From: Mucilaginibacter geliditolerans
GTDB lineage: Bacteria; Bacteroidota; Bacteroidia; Sphingobacteriales; Sphingobacteriaceae
Length of the DNA stretch: 64,000 nucleotides
Assembly: GCF_014200495.1 (NCBI RefSeq)
Contig: NZ_JACHBY010000002.1
Location: 620,001 to 684,000 of the forward strand
Direction of reading: 5' to 3'
The notes beneath the pieces were generated by a model. It was not told the DNA's origin and made no database searches. It saw nothing but the letters and a program-made list of their open reading frames with translations. This document shows, one piece after another, positions 44,547-54,889 of this stretch. The translations under genes were made by a program, and so were the position numbers. Positions within the stretch are counted from its first letter, which is position 1; every line of letters begins with the position of its first letter.

Positions 44547-45233
44547 ATGATTGAAAACTCTATTATAAAACTAAGCGGTGTTGATATTTTTCAGCAAAAG
44601 CACCTGGTGTTATCAAACGTTAACCTGCATATTGATAAAAATGATTTCGTATGGCTTATCGGTCAAACCGGATCAGGTAAGAGCAGTTTGCTAAAGGTTA
44701 TTTATGGCGATCTGAGTATTTCATCTGGCAGCGGTATTGCCTGCGGTTATGATTTGAACAAACTGGGGAGCAAGGAAATTCCTTTTCTTCGCCGTAAACT
44801 GGGTATAGTTTTCCAGGATTTTCAATTACTTACCGACCGTTCGGTTGAGCAAAATCTGCATTTTGTAATGCGCGCCACCGGCTGGACAGATAAAAAATTG
44901 ATAGCTGACCGCACACTTGACGTTTTAGAAAAAGTTGGCTTGCGTTCAAAATTAAAGAAAATGCCGCATGAGCTTTCAGGCGGTGAGCAGCAGCGTGTGG
45001 TTATTGCCCGTGCTTTGCTTAACGATCCCGAGATTATCCTGGCAGATGAGCCAACAGGTAACCTCGACCCCGATACATCCGAAGAAATTGTATTGCTGCT
45101 TAAACAAATAGGCCAGCAATTAGGCACCGCGGTAATTATTGCCACGCACGATTATCATATCATCCGCACATTCCCTTCACGCATTATTAAATGCGAAAAC
45201 AGTAAGGTTTTGGAAGATGTGCAGATAGCTTAG
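44547..45233 (+). CDS. ftsE: FtsE-like ABC ATPase
   Basis: A 228-residue ATPase of the FtsE/LolD class: Walker [12 protein letters not shown], signature [15 protein letters not shown], Walker [13 protein letters not shown], switch His in IIATHDYH. The blocks [12 protein letters not shown] and [16 protein letters not shown] are FtsE-like. With FtsX, FtsE controls septal peptidoglycan hydrolases; ftsX is not in the neighbourhood, so a different permease partner is possible. It follows the 67-residue protein by 1 bp. Confidence 0.87.
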   Translation: MIENSIIKLSGVDIFQQKHLVLSNVNLHIDKNDFVWLIGQTGSGKSSLLKVIYGDLSISSGSGIACGYDLNKLGSKEIPFLRRKLGIVFQDFQLLTDRSVEQNLHFVMRATGWTDKKLIADRTLDVLEKVGLRSKLKKMPHELSGGEQQRVVIARALLNDPEIILADEPTGNLDPDTSEEIVLLLKQIGQQLGTAVIIATHDYHIIRTFPSRIIKCENSKVLEDVQIA

Positions 45234-45354
45234 TTCAGTTTGCAGTGGGCAGTTGTGAAAAAACTGCAAATTGTCCACTGCCTGCTGCAACCTGTAGAAA
45301 ACTGCCAACTAAAAAAAGCTGCCAACTGCGCACTGTCACCTGCAAACTCAACAG
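45234..45354. repeat. GCAGTTTGCAGTGGGCAGTT-type repeat cluster
   Basis: CAGTTTGCAGTGGGCAGTTG is followed by several rearranged pieces, AACTGCAAATTGTCCACTGC, AACTGCCAACT and ACTGCGCACTG, in inverse. The longest example of a family also seen at 35322 and 38878. Confidence 0.65.
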
Positions 45355-45372
45355 TCTATTTAATTAAATACT

Positions 45373-45416
45373 GACACGCTGTCGCTTTTATATAAATGGC
45401 AAGATACTTGTCTTGC
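45373..45416. promoter_or_regulatory. Inverted repeats upstream of grpE
   Basis: GACA-CGC-TGTC (45373-45383) and GCAAGA-TACTTG-TCTTGC (45399-45416) precede grpE by 23-66 bp. No CIRCE element is seen, so heat-shock control may use one of these. The assignment as operators is inference. Confidence 0.35.
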
Positions 45417-45438
45417 ACTATTTACTTATAACATTAAT

Positions 45439-45990
45439 ATGCTTAAGAAGAAACACACAGAAAATACAGAAACACCTGAAGAAGGTGTAATAGATGAAAA
45501 CATACAGGGTACCGAAGCAGAAGCAGCCCCAAAAGGCCCATCTGCAGAGGATAAACTAAAAGAAGAATTAGTGGCAGCAAATGACAAATACCTGCGTTTG
45601 TTTGCCGAGTTTGATAACTTCAGGAGGCGTACAGTAAAGGAACGTGAAGAAGCAAGAAAAACTGAAGGTAAAGATGTAATTGTTGCCATGTTGCCGGTGA
45701 TGGATGATTTTGAACGTGCTATACGCTCGATGGATAATGCTACTGATGTTGCCGCTATTAAAACAGGCATTGAACTTATTTACAACAAATTAAGCAACAC
45801 ACTTTCACAAAAAGGCTTAAAACCAATGGATGCATTGGGTGAAACTTTTGATGCCGACATTCACGAGGCTATTACCAATGTACCTGCCCCAACCGATGAT
45901 TTAAAAGGCAAGGTAATTGATGTAATGGAAAAAGGCTATTACCTGGGCGATAAAGTAGTACGTTTTGCTAAAGTAATAGTAGGCGCTTAA
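45439..45990 (+). CDS. grpE: Nucleotide exchange factor GrpE
   Basis: A 183-residue partner of DnaK. The acidic disordered N-terminus (about 1-35) is followed by the long coiled-coil helix (EELVAANDKYLRLFAEFDNF) and the C-terminal beta domain (HEAITNVPAPTDDLKGKVID, GYYLGDKVVRFAKVIVG). It releases ADP from DnaK. It pairs with dnaJ downstream; dnaK itself is elsewhere. Confidence 0.96.
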   Translation: MLKKKHTENTETPEEGVIDENIQGTEAEAAPKGPSAEDKLKEELVAANDKYLRLFAEFDNFRRRTVKEREEARKTEGKDVIVAMLPVMDDFERAIRSMDNATDVAAIKTGIELIYNKLSNTLSQKGLKPMDALGETFDADIHEAITNVPAPTDDLKGKVIDVMEKGYYLGDKVVRFAKVIVGA

Positions 45991-46111
45991 TTGATTTGGG
46001 ATTACGTGTTCAATTTCGGATCTATTTGAATTGGATATTTAGAATTCCCACCCTGATAAAACTTATAATTGATAAATCCGAAATCGAAATTTCGAAATCC
46101 GAAATAAAACT
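45991..46111. repeat. AT-rich inverted repeat between grpE and dnaJ
   Basis: ATTTCGGAT near 46012 faces ATCCGAAAT near 46076, and TCGAAATTTCGA is a perfect 12-bp palindrome. They can form a long stem in the grpE-dnaJ message. Confidence 0.55.
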
Positions 46112-47287
46112 ATGGCTAAAAGAGATTATTACGATGTGCTTGGTGTAGCAAAAGGCGCTGATGCTGATGAGATAAAAAAGGCATATCGTAAAATGGCTAT
46201 CAAATATCACCCGGATAAAAATGAAGGTGATAAAGAAGCTGAAGAAAAATTTAAGGAAGCTGCCGAAGCTTATGAAGTATTAAGTAACCCTGAAAAGCGC
46301 CAGCGTTACAACCAGTTTGGTCACGCTGCCAACGCGCAATCACCAAACGGTGGTGGTGGCGGCTATGGCGGTGCAGGCATGAACATGGAAGATATTTTTA
46401 GCCAGTTCGGTGATATTTTTGGTGGTGGCAGTCCGTTTGAAGGTTTCTTTGGCGGCGGTGGCGGAGGCCGACAAGGCGGCGGTGGCCGTCGTGTGGCGCG
46501 CGGCAGCAACCTGCGTATTAAGGTAAGGCTTACTGTTGAAGAAATTGCCAATGGTGCCGAAAAGAAAATAAAGGTAAACAAGCAGATAGTTTGTAAAACC
46601 TGCGATGGCTCGGGCGCTAAGGATAAATCATCTATCCAAACCTGTAAAACTTGCGGTGGCCAGGGCGCTGTGCGCAGGGTGACCAATACCATACTAGGCC
46701 AGATGCAAACTACCAGCACCTGCCCTACTTGTAACGGCGAAGGCTCTGTAATTACCTCAAAATGCCCTGTTTGTCACGGTGATGGATTGGTACGCGGTGA
46801 AGAAACCATTACTATAAACATACCAGCCGGTGTAAGCGAAGGCATGCAATTGAGCATGAGCGGCAAAGGTAACGCTGCCCCACGTGGTGGTATGCCGGGA
46901 GACCTGATCATACTGATTGAAGAGATCCCTCACGAAACTTTAAAACGCGACGGTAACAATATTATCTACGATCTGCACATTAACTTTGTTGATGCTGCTT
47001 TAGGTACCAGCGTTGAAGTGCCAACCATTGATGGTAAAGCCAAAATAAAAATTGAACCCGGCACACAAGGCGGTAAAATATTGCGCCTGAAAGGTAAAGG
47101 CGTGCCCGAAGTAAACTCATACCACCGCGGCGACCAGCTAGTGCATATTAATATATGGACACCAAAGGCACTAAGCCGTGAAGAACGTGAATTACTTGAA
47201 AAACTACAAAGCTCACCAAACTTTAAACCCAACCCCGGCAAAAACGAAAAAAGCTTTTTTGAACGGATGAAGGAATATTTTGAATAG
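46112..47287 (+). CDS. dnaJ: Chaperone DnaJ
   Basis: A 391-residue type I DnaJ: J domain with HPD ([10 protein letters not shown]), Gly-rich linker ([23 protein letters not shown]), four CxxCxGxG zinc motifs ([32 protein letters not shown]), and the C-terminal client-binding domains. It stimulates DnaK and holds unfolded clients. A strong terminator follows at 47331. Confidence 0.97.
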   Translation: MAKRDYYDVLGVAKGADADEIKKAYRKMAIKYHPDKNEGDKEAEEKFKEAAEAYEVLSNPEKRQRYNQFGHAANAQSPNGGGGGYGGAGMNMEDIFSQFGDIFGGGSPFEGFFGGGGGGRQGGGGRRVARGSNLRIKVRLTVEEIANGAEKKIKVNKQIVCKTCDGSGAKDKSSIQTCKTCGGQGAVRRVTNTILGQMQTTSTCPTCNGEGSVITSKCPVCHGDGLVRGEETITINIPAGVSEGMQLSMSGKGNAAPRGGMPGDLIILIEEIPHETLKRDGNNIIYDLHINFVDAALGTSVEVPTIDGKAKIKIEPGTQGGKILRLKGKGVPEVNSYHRGDQLVHINIWTPKALSREERELLEKLQSSPNFKPNPGKNEKSFFERMKEYFE

Positions 47288-47330
47288 TTATTAGTCGGTA
47301 AGACGGAAAGACCGGAAGTTTAAAACTTTT

Positions 47331-47370
47331 GAAAGCCCAAAACTGTTGTAGTTTTGGGCTTTCTTGTTTA
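47331..47370 (+). terminator. Rho-independent terminator after dnaJ
   Basis: GAAAGCCCAAAACT pairs perfectly with AGTTTTGGGCTTTC (14 bp, loop GTTGT), followed by TTGTTT. Confidence 0.9.
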
Positions 47371-47415
47371 GTGTGCCATTGAAGAATATCTTTAAATTCA
47401 CTTATCACCTTGAGC

Positions 47416-48015
47416 ATGAAGTTAAATTTGAAAAACAACCAGCTTATATTGCTATTAAGCATTATTGATGTTGCTATACAAATTCTGTATGCCATAAAAA
47501 GAGCTCATTACTTTTATATAAATATTTATATAATTTATAGCCTCATTGTTATATCCGAACTATGCTTTGTACTGTCTCTTTTTTATTTAACAGCGATAGT
47601 AAAATATTTAAATGAAAGGACATTTATATTGAAAAGTTTTTATTGGTTCATTAGCATGTCTATTTTCCTGTTTATTACTGGCACTACCTTGTTCAACTTC
47701 TTAAATAATCAATTTTTTGATACGTTCATTAATGCGCTTACAGTTATTAGCACTATATATCTTATTGTAATTTTATTTTTTATTAGAGATCCTTTTTTTT
47801 CAGGCTCTTTCAGAATTTATGCCTATGCCGCTATTCTCGTAACCTTTTTTGACTTTTTTATCCCTCTGGCAACACCCCTCATCTCTAATCCTGACTTCTA
47901 TTTTAAGGCCATAAAATATGTTGGCTTTCTTCATGTTATCCCATTAATAGCCATAGCTTATATCGTATATAAATCAAAAGCGCTTATTACCCAAACCAAA
48001 CCGCTGCTATCGTAA
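47416..48015 (+). CDS. Hypothetical integral membrane protein, copy 1
   Basis: A 199-residue protein, very hydrophobic, with about six likely membrane helices and no recognised motif. It begins MKLNLKNNQL; the neighbouring 193-residue protein begins MKVNHKNNKL and has a similar helix pattern, so the two are probably paralogues. AT-rich coding with high Ile/Phe/Tyr content suggests recent or relaxed evolution. ATG 47416 is preferred over TTG 47410. Function unknown; position before an ABC exporter pair does not prove a link. Confidence 0.65.
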   Translation: MKLNLKNNQLILLLSIIDVAIQILYAIKRAHYFYINIYIIYSLIVISELCFVLSLFYLTAIVKYLNERTFILKSFYWFISMSIFLFITGTTLFNFLNNQFFDTFINALTVISTIYLIVILFFIRDPFFSGSFRIYAYAAILVTFFDFFIPLATPLISNPDFYFKAIKYVGFLHVIPLIAIAYIVYKSKALITQTKPLLS

Positions 48016-48063
48016 CAGAACTTTTATTAATTTTATAACAATTAATAATTCTTAATCCAGTAA

Positions 48064-48645
48064 ATGAAGGTTAACCATAAAAACAATAAGTTAATGCGAC
48101 GGCTAACGATCATCAGCATTATACTAACCTTCGTTATTTTTATTCTTGAATTTAATTATTCGCCTCCAATATTATTTAATCTTTTTATTGAGATAGTAAA
48201 CATTTTCCTTGCCTGGTATTTGATAAGCATATTGCAATTTGTCGGCGAAAATATAGTCATTCAAACGCCTTTTTCTATCTTTTTAGGATTACAGTCAGTT
48301 ATACTAACCTCCCTCATATTCTCAATTGGATTAGACTTGACACCATCCTATCCAATACTTGAAATGATTGTAGTGGTGTATATGGTTTTAATGGTATTTA
48401 AAGTTAAAAATGCGCAGTTTTCATCAGCTTATAAAACTTATAGTATAATGTTATTAGCCATTATCATCTTGAAAGTAATTATACTATTTGAGTTTAAATC
48501 TTCAATATTTTCAGGATCACAGAGCTATGTAAAATATGGTGACCTGCTATCAGTATTACCACTATACGCCATTCTGAATATTATTAATAAAGCAAGAAAA
48601 GTTCTTCAAAGCGAGCCAACAACTAATGACCAGGTTGTTTCGTAA
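48064..48645 (+). CDS. Hypothetical integral membrane protein, copy 2
   Basis: A 193-residue relative of the preceding gene, with about six hydrophobic helices. The start MKVNHKNNKLMRRL matches that of copy 1, and helix lengths correspond, while internal identity looks low. No catalytic or transport motif can be named. It lies 48 bp before the NatA-like ATPase gene on the same strand, but has a break of composition with it. Confidence 0.65.
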   Translation: MKVNHKNNKLMRRLTIISIILTFVIFILEFNYSPPILFNLFIEIVNIFLAWYLISILQFVGENIVIQTPFSIFLGLQSVILTSLIFSIGLDLTPSYPILEMIVVVYMVLMVFKVKNAQFSSAYKTYSIMLLAIIILKVIILFEFKSSIFSGSQSYVKYGDLLSVLPLYAILNIINKARKVLQSEPTTNDQVVS

Positions 48646-48693
48646 CATTTTAAAAATCCCTGTATCTAACAGCAAAACCTTAATACTTAACCA

Positions 48694-49611
48694 ATGCTGA
48701 GCATTCGTCATATTGTGAAACAATACGCCGGGCATACTGCCTTAAGCGATGTGAGTTTAGAAGTAGAAAGCGGGCAGATATTCGGTCTGCTTGGGCCGAA
48801 TGGTGCCGGTAAAACTTCGCTTATCCGTATCATTAACCAAATTACCGCACCCGACTCAGGCGAAGTATATTTTGATGGTGAGAAACTCAACCAGTCGCAT
48901 ATTGAGCGCATTGGTTATATGCCCGAGGAACGCGGACTATATAAGAAAATGGAAATAGGTGAGCAGATGATCTACCTGGCAAGGTTAAAGGGTTTGAGCC
49001 GTGATGAAGCTACCAAAAGGTTGAAGTTCTGGTTCGAGAAACTGGAAATGCAGTCATGGTGGCATAAAAAGATCGAAGAGCTATCAAAAGGTATGCAGCA
49101 AAAGGCCCAGTTTGTGGCTACCGTACTGCATGAGCCCGATCTGATCATTTTAGATGAGCCTTTCAGCGGCTTCGATCCGGTTAATGCTGAACTGATAAAG
49201 GACGAGATACTGGAACTGAACCGTAAAGGCGCAACCATACTTTTCTCCACCCACCGCATGGAATCTGTTGAGGAATTGTGTAATTCCATCGCCCTGCTCA
49301 ATAAATCAAAAAAAGTATTGGATGGGCGGGTTAAGGATATCAAAAACTCTTATCGTAACGAAACCTATCTCATCGAGTACAACGGCAGTAAACTTAATTT
49401 CGATGGATCACAGCCCTTTAACCTGGTTGATGAAACTGAAAATGGTGATAGCACCTACACCATCAAAATAAAACTGAATACAGCTGCCAGCGCTAATGAT
49501 GTACTGCAATACCTCATCCCAAAAACGAGCATAAACAGGCTGCAGGAAGTTGTGCCCACCATGAATGAGATTTTTATTGAAAAGGTAAATCTTAAAGCTG
49601 TTACCGTATGA
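48694..49611 (+). CDS. ABC exporter ATPase (NatA-like)
   Basis: A 305-residue ATPase: Walker A GPNGAGKTS, signature ELSKGMQQKAQF, Walker B LIILDEPFSGFDP and switch LFSTHRM are in the first ~210 residues; the rest is a DUF4162-like C-terminal domain. This is the ATP-binding half of the NatAB Na+ or drug exporters. Its last codon overlaps the start of the permease gene by 4 bp. Confidence 0.93.
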   Translation: MLSIRHIVKQYAGHTALSDVSLEVESGQIFGLLGPNGAGKTSLIRIINQITAPDSGEVYFDGEKLNQSHIERIGYMPEERGLYKKMEIGEQMIYLARLKGLSRDEATKRLKFWFEKLEMQSWWHKKIEELSKGMQQKAQFVATVLHEPDLIILDEPFSGFDPVNAELIKDEILELNRKGATILFSTHRMESVEELCNSIALLNKSKKVLDGRVKDIKNSYRNETYLIEYNGSKLNFDGSQPFNLVDETENGDSTYTIKIKLNTAASANDVLQYLIPKTSINRLQEVVPTMNEIFIEKVNLKAVTV

Positions 49612-50942
49612 AAAAAGTATTACTCATTATACAACGCGAATACTTAGTTCGTGTTCGGAAAAAATCATTTATACTAATGATTTTCCTGGTGCCAATGCTA
49701 ATATTAACCATGTTTGCGATCATCTACCTGATAGCTACTTATAGTGATGATTTGAATAAGGAAAGAACCATTTGGGTAATTGACCAAAGTCATATTTTTA
49801 CCGGGAAGTTTCATAATAAAAAGAACATAGTTTTTGAATCCACCCAAAAATCTATAACCGATGCAAAAGCTGACTTACGCAAACATGAAGATGATTTTTT
49901 ACTGGTTATACCCGAAAATTACAATCAGCCTGATGCTGTAGAAATATCATCAGAAAAGAAGCCCAATTTCACCATTGCGGGTGAAATACAAGATCAAATG
50001 AATGATATTGCTACAAACACTATCATGGTAAAGCAAGGCATCGATACTGCTAAACTGCATGCCATAAAAAGCGATATTTCTATCAGCGCAAAACAAATAA
50101 CTGACAAGGGTGAAGAAAGTTCAAGTATAGGAGCTGCATATGGCGCTGGGATAGCAGGAGCTATTTTAGTTTACCTTGCTTTATTTATATATGGTGCACA
50201 GGTTATGCGTGGGGTTATTGAAGAAAAAACCAGCCGTATAATTGAAGTCATCATATCATCGGTAAAACCATTTCAACTGATGCTGGGTAAAATCATTGGC
50301 GTTGGTTTAGTAGGATTAACTCAATTTATATTATGGATCATCCTGTCAACAGGAGTAACATTTATTGCTGGCAATTTTTTATTGCAAAATAAAGCAATCC
50401 CGCAAAAAGAGCATCCTAAAACAAATCAAACTATTAAAACACAAACCACATCGGATACGCCAAGTATAACAACGCAAAGTCCCGCAATTGAGGCCTATAA
50501 TAGCTTTAAGACGGTTAATTTCCCTTATATATTGGGCTGTTTCCTCTTTTATTTCTTAAGCGGATTCTTTCTGTATAGTGCACTTTTTGCAGCAGTGGGT
50601 TCTGCAGTTGACAGCGAAACGGAAACACAACAATTTATGTTCCCCATTACACTTCCTTTATTGTTTACCTACATCCTCTCGTTCTCTTTCCTGATAAATA
50701 ACCCTGATAGTACTTTAGCTGTATGGCTGTCGATCATACCATTCACTGCACCGGTAGCCATGATGGTACGTGTTCCCTTTGGTGTTCCCGGCTGGCAAAT
50801 GGCATTATCAATGCTGATGATGGTGATAGGCTTCTTATTCACAACCTACATTGCTTCGCGGGTATACAGAGTTGGCATATTGATGTATGGCAAAAAGGCA
50901 AGCTATAAGGAACTGGTTAAATGGTTCTTTTATAAAGAATGA
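49608..50942 (+). CDS. ABC exporter permease (NatB-like)
   Basis: A 444-residue ABC-2 type permease. One helix near the N-terminus (about 24-44), a large periplasmic loop of ~140 residues, then a cluster of helices from ~180 to 420; a hydrophilic insertion rich in Thr, Gln and Ser (around 265-295) sits between helices. The NatB arrangement fits. With the overlapping ATPase it forms a complete exporter; the substrate is unknown (Na+, drugs or peptides). Confidence 0.9.
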   Translation: MKKVLLIIQREYLVRVRKKSFILMIFLVPMLILTMFAIIYLIATYSDDLNKERTIWVIDQSHIFTGKFHNKKNIVFESTQKSITDAKADLRKHEDDFLLVIPENYNQPDAVEISSEKKPNFTIAGEIQDQMNDIATNTIMVKQGIDTAKLHAIKSDISISAKQITDKGEESSSIGAAYGAGIAGAILVYLALFIYGAQVMRGVIEEKTSRIIEVIISSVKPFQLMLGKIIGVGLVGLTQFILWIILSTGVTFIAGNFLLQNKAIPQKEHPKTNQTIKTQTTSDTPSITTQSPAIEAYNSFKTVNFPYILGCFLFYFLSGFFLYSALFAAVGSAVDSETETQQFMFPITLPLLFTYILSFSFLINNPDSTLAVWLSIIPFTAPVAMMVRVPFGVPGWQMALSMLMMVIGFLFTTYIASRVYRVGILMYGKKASYKELVKWFFYKE

Positions 50943-51040
50943 TTTGGTGAGCGGTAAGTGGTGAATAGTGAGTGGATAAAAAATCCTCTTTAGGAGGTTA
51001 GAGAGCTAAACATTTTCCGCATATTTGGGTTTAGGCATTT

Positions 51041-51997
51041 ATGGGCGATAATAATACTCCTGCTACAGTAGACAACAATACTGTAGCGGTAATGGATCTT
51101 GGTACAAACACCTTTCATTTATTAATTGCCCGCGGCACTGCGGCAAACCCGGAAGAGCTTTTCCATATTACCATACCTGTTCGCTTAGGTGAAGGGGGTA
51201 TCAATAGCGGTATTATACAGCCTGCAGCTTATCAGCGTGGTATTGATACCTTGTTAAAGTTCCATCAGCATATTACCGAATACGGGGCAGGGCGGGTAAA
51301 GGCTATCGCCACATCAGCCTTACGTACCACCTCAAACGGCAAGGATTTTATTGCAGAGGTGAAAGCCAAAACAGGCATCGCCATTGAAACAGTAAACGGC
51401 GAACAGGAAGCCAAATACATTTACGAAGGCGTTAAAACCGGCAATTGCCTAACCCAGCAAAACTCCCTGATACTGGACATTGGCGGAGGAAGCGTTGAAT
51501 TTGTTTTGGGCAATAAGGAGGGCATCAAATGGAAACAAAGCTTCGAGATCGGCGCAGCGCGGTTAATGGATAAGTTCCATAAAAAGGATCCTATCCCGGC
51601 AACATCTATACACGAACTAAACACCTACCTTGAACAGATACTAACACCGCTATTTGAAGCGCTCGCCGGTATAAAGATTGAAAGCATCATAGGTTCATCA
51701 GGCGCTTTTGAAACCTTTGCAGAGGTAATTGAACTAAAAAAAGGCAATGAGTTCGACCTGAAAAAAACACGGGAATATCACTTTAATACCACCGAGTTTT
51801 TAAACATCACCGACTGGCTCATAGAATCAACCCATTTCGACAGGGAAAACACCAAAGGCATTATACCCATACGCGTAGATATGATTGTTGTAGCGTCGCT
51901 CATTACCCGTTTTGTAATGGCTAAGCTGGGCATTAACGATGTGTTGATGACATCCTATTCGTTAAAAGAGGGTGTGTTAGCTGAAGCGTTGGGGTAA
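51041..51997 (+). CDS. Exopolyphosphatase / pppGpp phosphatase family protein
   Basis: A 318-residue actin-fold enzyme: MDLGTNTFHLLIA, ATSALRTTSNG, LDIGGGSVEFVLG and GSSGAFETFAEV are the nucleotide and phosphate blocks. It is shorter than enterobacterial Ppx, containing only the two N-terminal domains, as is common in Bacteroidetes. It should shorten polyphosphate or hydrolyse pppGpp. A CATATTTG box sits ~20 bp before the start. Convergent with the next gene (1-bp gap). Confidence 0.9.
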   Translation: MGDNNTPATVDNNTVAVMDLGTNTFHLLIARGTAANPEELFHITIPVRLGEGGINSGIIQPAAYQRGIDTLLKFHQHITEYGAGRVKAIATSALRTTSNGKDFIAEVKAKTGIAIETVNGEQEAKYIYEGVKTGNCLTQQNSLILDIGGGSVEFVLGNKEGIKWKQSFEIGAARLMDKFHKKDPIPATSIHELNTYLEQILTPLFEALAGIKIESIIGSSGAFETFAEVIELKKGNEFDLKKTREYHFNTTEFLNITDWLIESTHFDRENTKGIIPIRVDMIVVASLITRFVMAKLGINDVLMTSYSLKEGVLAEALG

Positions 51998-51998
51998 T

Positions 51999-52736
51999 TT
52001 AATTAAATATTTTGCGGATTGGTCTGCGTATATACCTATAGTAGATCCGTTTAAAAAATGGTTGTTTTTGTTTTATTACTACTACATCACCTAAAAATAC
52101 AGGCTCCTGGAGCTTTACAGTGTAGTTTGCATCTGCATTAATATTAATGATTTGGGAGCTATAGCCAATATTACTAACTATAAATTGCGTTGTTGATATA
52201 GGCACCCTTAAATTAAAGTCGCCGTGAATATTTGTAATGGCACCTAAATTGCTGCCTTTTATTCTTATCAATGCACCCGGTATAACTATGTTTTGATCAT
52301 CGGTTACACAGCCCTTAATCTCTTTTGTATTTAATAAATTCGGCGATAGTACTTTCCCAATAATTCTATTTTCACATACATTTTGCGGTTGCGCTGCTAT
52401 TTGCACCGTTACTGGTTTGGTTTGCGCGTTCGCTTTATAAAAAGTTATAGATCCCGCCAGGCCTATTGCCATCGCCCATATTTTATACCTTTTTGAAGCA
52501 GGCAGACTTTCCGGCAAAATCTGATAGTTTATATTATTTAGTTGCTGTTGCCCAAACCTGCCGCAAACATGATGATTAGTAGTCAGGTATCCTATTACCT
52601 CATCATTAGTCATTTTAGTGAAATCTGTTACCGTTTTACAACATTGCTGGCAATGCCGGCCATTATTAACCGGCAACATTTGCTGCCATGATTGGTGACA
52701 TGGCTGAGGGATACTGATCTTATTGAGCTGTGACAT
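51999..52736 (-). CDS. Membrane-anchored protein with CarboxypepD-reg-like domain
   Basis: A 245-residue protein. The N-terminal cytoplasmic ~75 residues contain a Cys pattern (CHQSWQQM, RHCQQCCKTVTDF, CGRFG) that I have seen with this type of Bacteroidetes protein and that may bind metal. A helix (about 83-103) precedes a carboxypeptidase-regulatory-like beta domain (IKGCVTDDQNIVIPGALIRI, GAITNIHGDFNLRV). The topology suggests an inside-to-periplasm link; the role is unknown. Gene is convergent with the phosphatase and divergent from the M1 peptidase. Confidence 0.78.
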   Translation of the reverse strand: MSQLNKISIPQPCHQSWQQMLPVNNGRHCQQCCKTVTDFTKMTNDEVIGYLTTNHHVCGRFGQQQLNNINYQILPESLPASKRYKIWAMAIGLAGSITFYKANAQTKPVTVQIAAQPQNVCENRIIGKVLSPNLLNTKEIKGCVTDDQNIVIPGALIRIKGSNLGAITNIHGDFNLRVPISTTQFIVSNIGYSSQIININADANYTVKLQEPVFLGDVVVIKQKQPFFKRIYYRYIRRPIRKIFN

Positions 52737-52843
52737 ATTGTTAAGTTTTTCTTACAGGATGCACTTTGGACCAATTTTCCATAAACGGTTATAAAATATT
52801 TTAAAACATCCTTTGTATATTGCTGCCTCTAACTGAACTCTTC

Positions 52844-54847
52844 ATGAAACTGAAATTTATTGGCCTGGGACTTATCCTTTTTTCTACTATTTCATCACAA
52901 GCACAGCGCAGGCAACACGCTCCTAATACAAATGATACGATTGCCTCCAGGTACAATCCATCAACTTTATTCTCTACTACTTTTTATACTGATAAAGGCA
53001 ATGAGTTCCACTCCGCCAATGGCGAACCGGGACTAAAGTACTGGCAAAACCGGGCCGATTACCAGTTAAAGGCTACTATTGATACTATTAGCAAAACGCT
53101 TACAGCCAGCGAAAATTTAAGCTATACCAATAATAGTCCGGACGCGCTGCAATACTTATGGCTGCAGCTGGATCAGAACACCTATAAAAAAGATGCCCGC
53201 TCCAATTTTTATACAAGCGCTGCACCAAAAGCAAACCAGCATACGGATGGTTACCAGTTTGAATCGGTTGAGATTGTACAGAACGGCAAAACTGAAAAAG
53301 CAGATTATATAATTACCGATACCCGCATGCAGTTGCGCCTACCAGTATCACTTAGTCCTAACGGTGGTAAGATCAGCGTATTAATAAAATACCATTATAC
53401 CATACCCAGCAGCGCATTTGGCGGCCGTACCGATTACAGTGATACCAAAAACGGCAAAATGTATGAGATTGCCCAGTGGTTCCCGCGTATGTGTGTGTAT
53501 GACGACTCACATGGCTGGGATACCCTGCCATTTTTAGGCAGCGGTGAGTTTTATCTGGAATATGGCGACTTCGACTATACTGTAACCGTGCCATGGGACA
53601 TGCTTGTAGCAGGCTCAGGCGAATTATTAAATCCGGCTGAAGTACTTACCACAAAACAAATAAACAGGCTTGCAGCGGCCCGTAATAGCGATAAAACGAT
53701 AATGATACGCGCTGCAGACGAGGTAAATAATCCCTCATCCCGCCCGGTGCATACCGGCACGCTTACCTGGCACTTTAAAATGTATAATACCCGCGATGTT
53801 GCCTTCGGAGCGTCAAAGGCGTATATATGGGATGCCGCAAGAATGAATTTACCTGAAGGTAAAAAGTCGTTGGCTATGTCGGTTTATCCTGTGGAAAGTG
53901 TTGGCGATACCGCATGGAGCCGTGCCACTGAATATTTAAAAGCATCGGTGGAATATTTTTCATCAAAATGGTTTGTTTACCCCTATCCTGTTGCTATAAA
54001 TGAGGCTGGTGAAGCCGGAGGCATGGAATACCCGGGCATCACATTCGACAGTCCCAGAGCTACAAAGGGCGACCTGTTCGGATTAATCGCCCATGAGATT
54101 GGCCACAACTGGTTCCCGATGATTGTTGGCTCTGATGAGCGCCGCTATGCGTGGATGGATGAAGGTTTGAATACGTTTATTGACATATATGCTACCGATG
54201 TATTCAACAAAGGTGAATATGCCCCAAAACGCGATGGTGAGTACGCGCCAAAAGGCGGTAACCCGGCTGATGAGATCATCCCAACCATCGCCGACCCTGA
54301 CGCGATAACCATAATGACGGCGGCAGACGGTGTGGCTGAAAAATACCGCCACCCTATCACTTATTATAAAACAGCCTTCGGTTTGGTTTTGCTTCGCGAA
54401 CAGATACTGGGCAAAGATAGGTTTGATTACGCTTTCAGAAATTATATACATAAATGGGCTTATAAACACCCTCAGCCCGATGATTTCTTCAGATCGATGG
54501 ATAATGGCGCTGGTGAGGATTTGTCGTGGTTCTGGAAAGGCTGGTTCTATAACAATCTACAGCTTGATCTGGCTTTGATAGATGCAAAATATGTAGATAA
54601 AGACCCTAAAAATGGTATAAGGATAACCGTTGCCAACAAGGAAGAGATGGCTATGCCATTCATCGTTGAGGTTAAACTAAAAGATGGCAGCAAACAACGC
54701 ATAAAACTACCTGTTGAAACCTGGCTGCAGCAAAAAGCAATCACCTTTACCATACCAACTACTACTGAAGTTGAAAGCGTAACCATCGACCCGGATAATG
54801 CTTTGCCTGATATGAACAGGGCTAATAATACGATGAGAGTAAAATAG
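52844..54847 (+). CDS. Secreted M1 family metallopeptidase (aminopeptidase-like)
   Basis: A 667-residue zinc peptidase. Signal peptide [20 protein letters not shown], cut near QA-QR. Exopeptidase-type motif GGMEYPG (in place of GAMEN) and zinc motif HEIGHNWFP with the distal Glu in WMDEGLNTF. The N-terminal beta domain of M1 enzymes is present; the C-terminal helical domain is short. It should trim peptides in the periplasm. ATG 52844 replaces an upstream TTG. The acidic spacer after WMDEG ([17 protein letters not shown]) is a small internal duplication. Confidence 0.93.
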   Translation: MKLKFIGLGLILFSTISSQAQRRQHAPNTNDTIASRYNPSTLFSTTFYTDKGNEFHSANGEPGLKYWQNRADYQLKATIDTISKTLTASENLSYTNNSPDALQYLWLQLDQNTYKKDARSNFYTSAAPKANQHTDGYQFESVEIVQNGKTEKADYIITDTRMQLRLPVSLSPNGGKISVLIKYHYTIPSSAFGGRTDYSDTKNGKMYEIAQWFPRMCVYDDSHGWDTLPFLGSGEFYLEYGDFDYTVTVPWDMLVAGSGELLNPAEVLTTKQINRLAAARNSDKTIMIRAADEVNNPSSRPVHTGTLTWHFKMYNTRDVAFGASKAYIWDAARMNLPEGKKSLAMSVYPVESVGDTAWSRATEYLKASVEYFSSKWFVYPYPVAINEAGEAGGMEYPGITFDSPRATKGDLFGLIAHEIGHNWFPMIVGSDERRYAWMDEGLNTFIDIYATDVFNKGEYAPKRDGEYAPKGGNPADEIIPTIADPDAITIMTAADGVAEKYRHPITYYKTAFGLVLLREQILGKDRFDYAFRNYIHKWAYKHPQPDDFFRSMDNGAGEDLSWFWKGWFYNNLQLDLALIDAKYVDKDPKNGIRITVANKEEMAMPFIVEVKLKDGSKQRIKLPVETWLQQKAITFTIPTTTEVESVTIDPDNALPDMNRANNTMRVK

Positions 54848-54889
54848 TGATTAGAATTATGAGATGGAGATTAGTATCTTTTAAAGTAG

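Noticed and set aside
46363..46719. 118-codon Pro-rich minus-strand frame over dnaJ
   Set aside because: Antisense of the Gly-rich and zinc regions of dnaJ.
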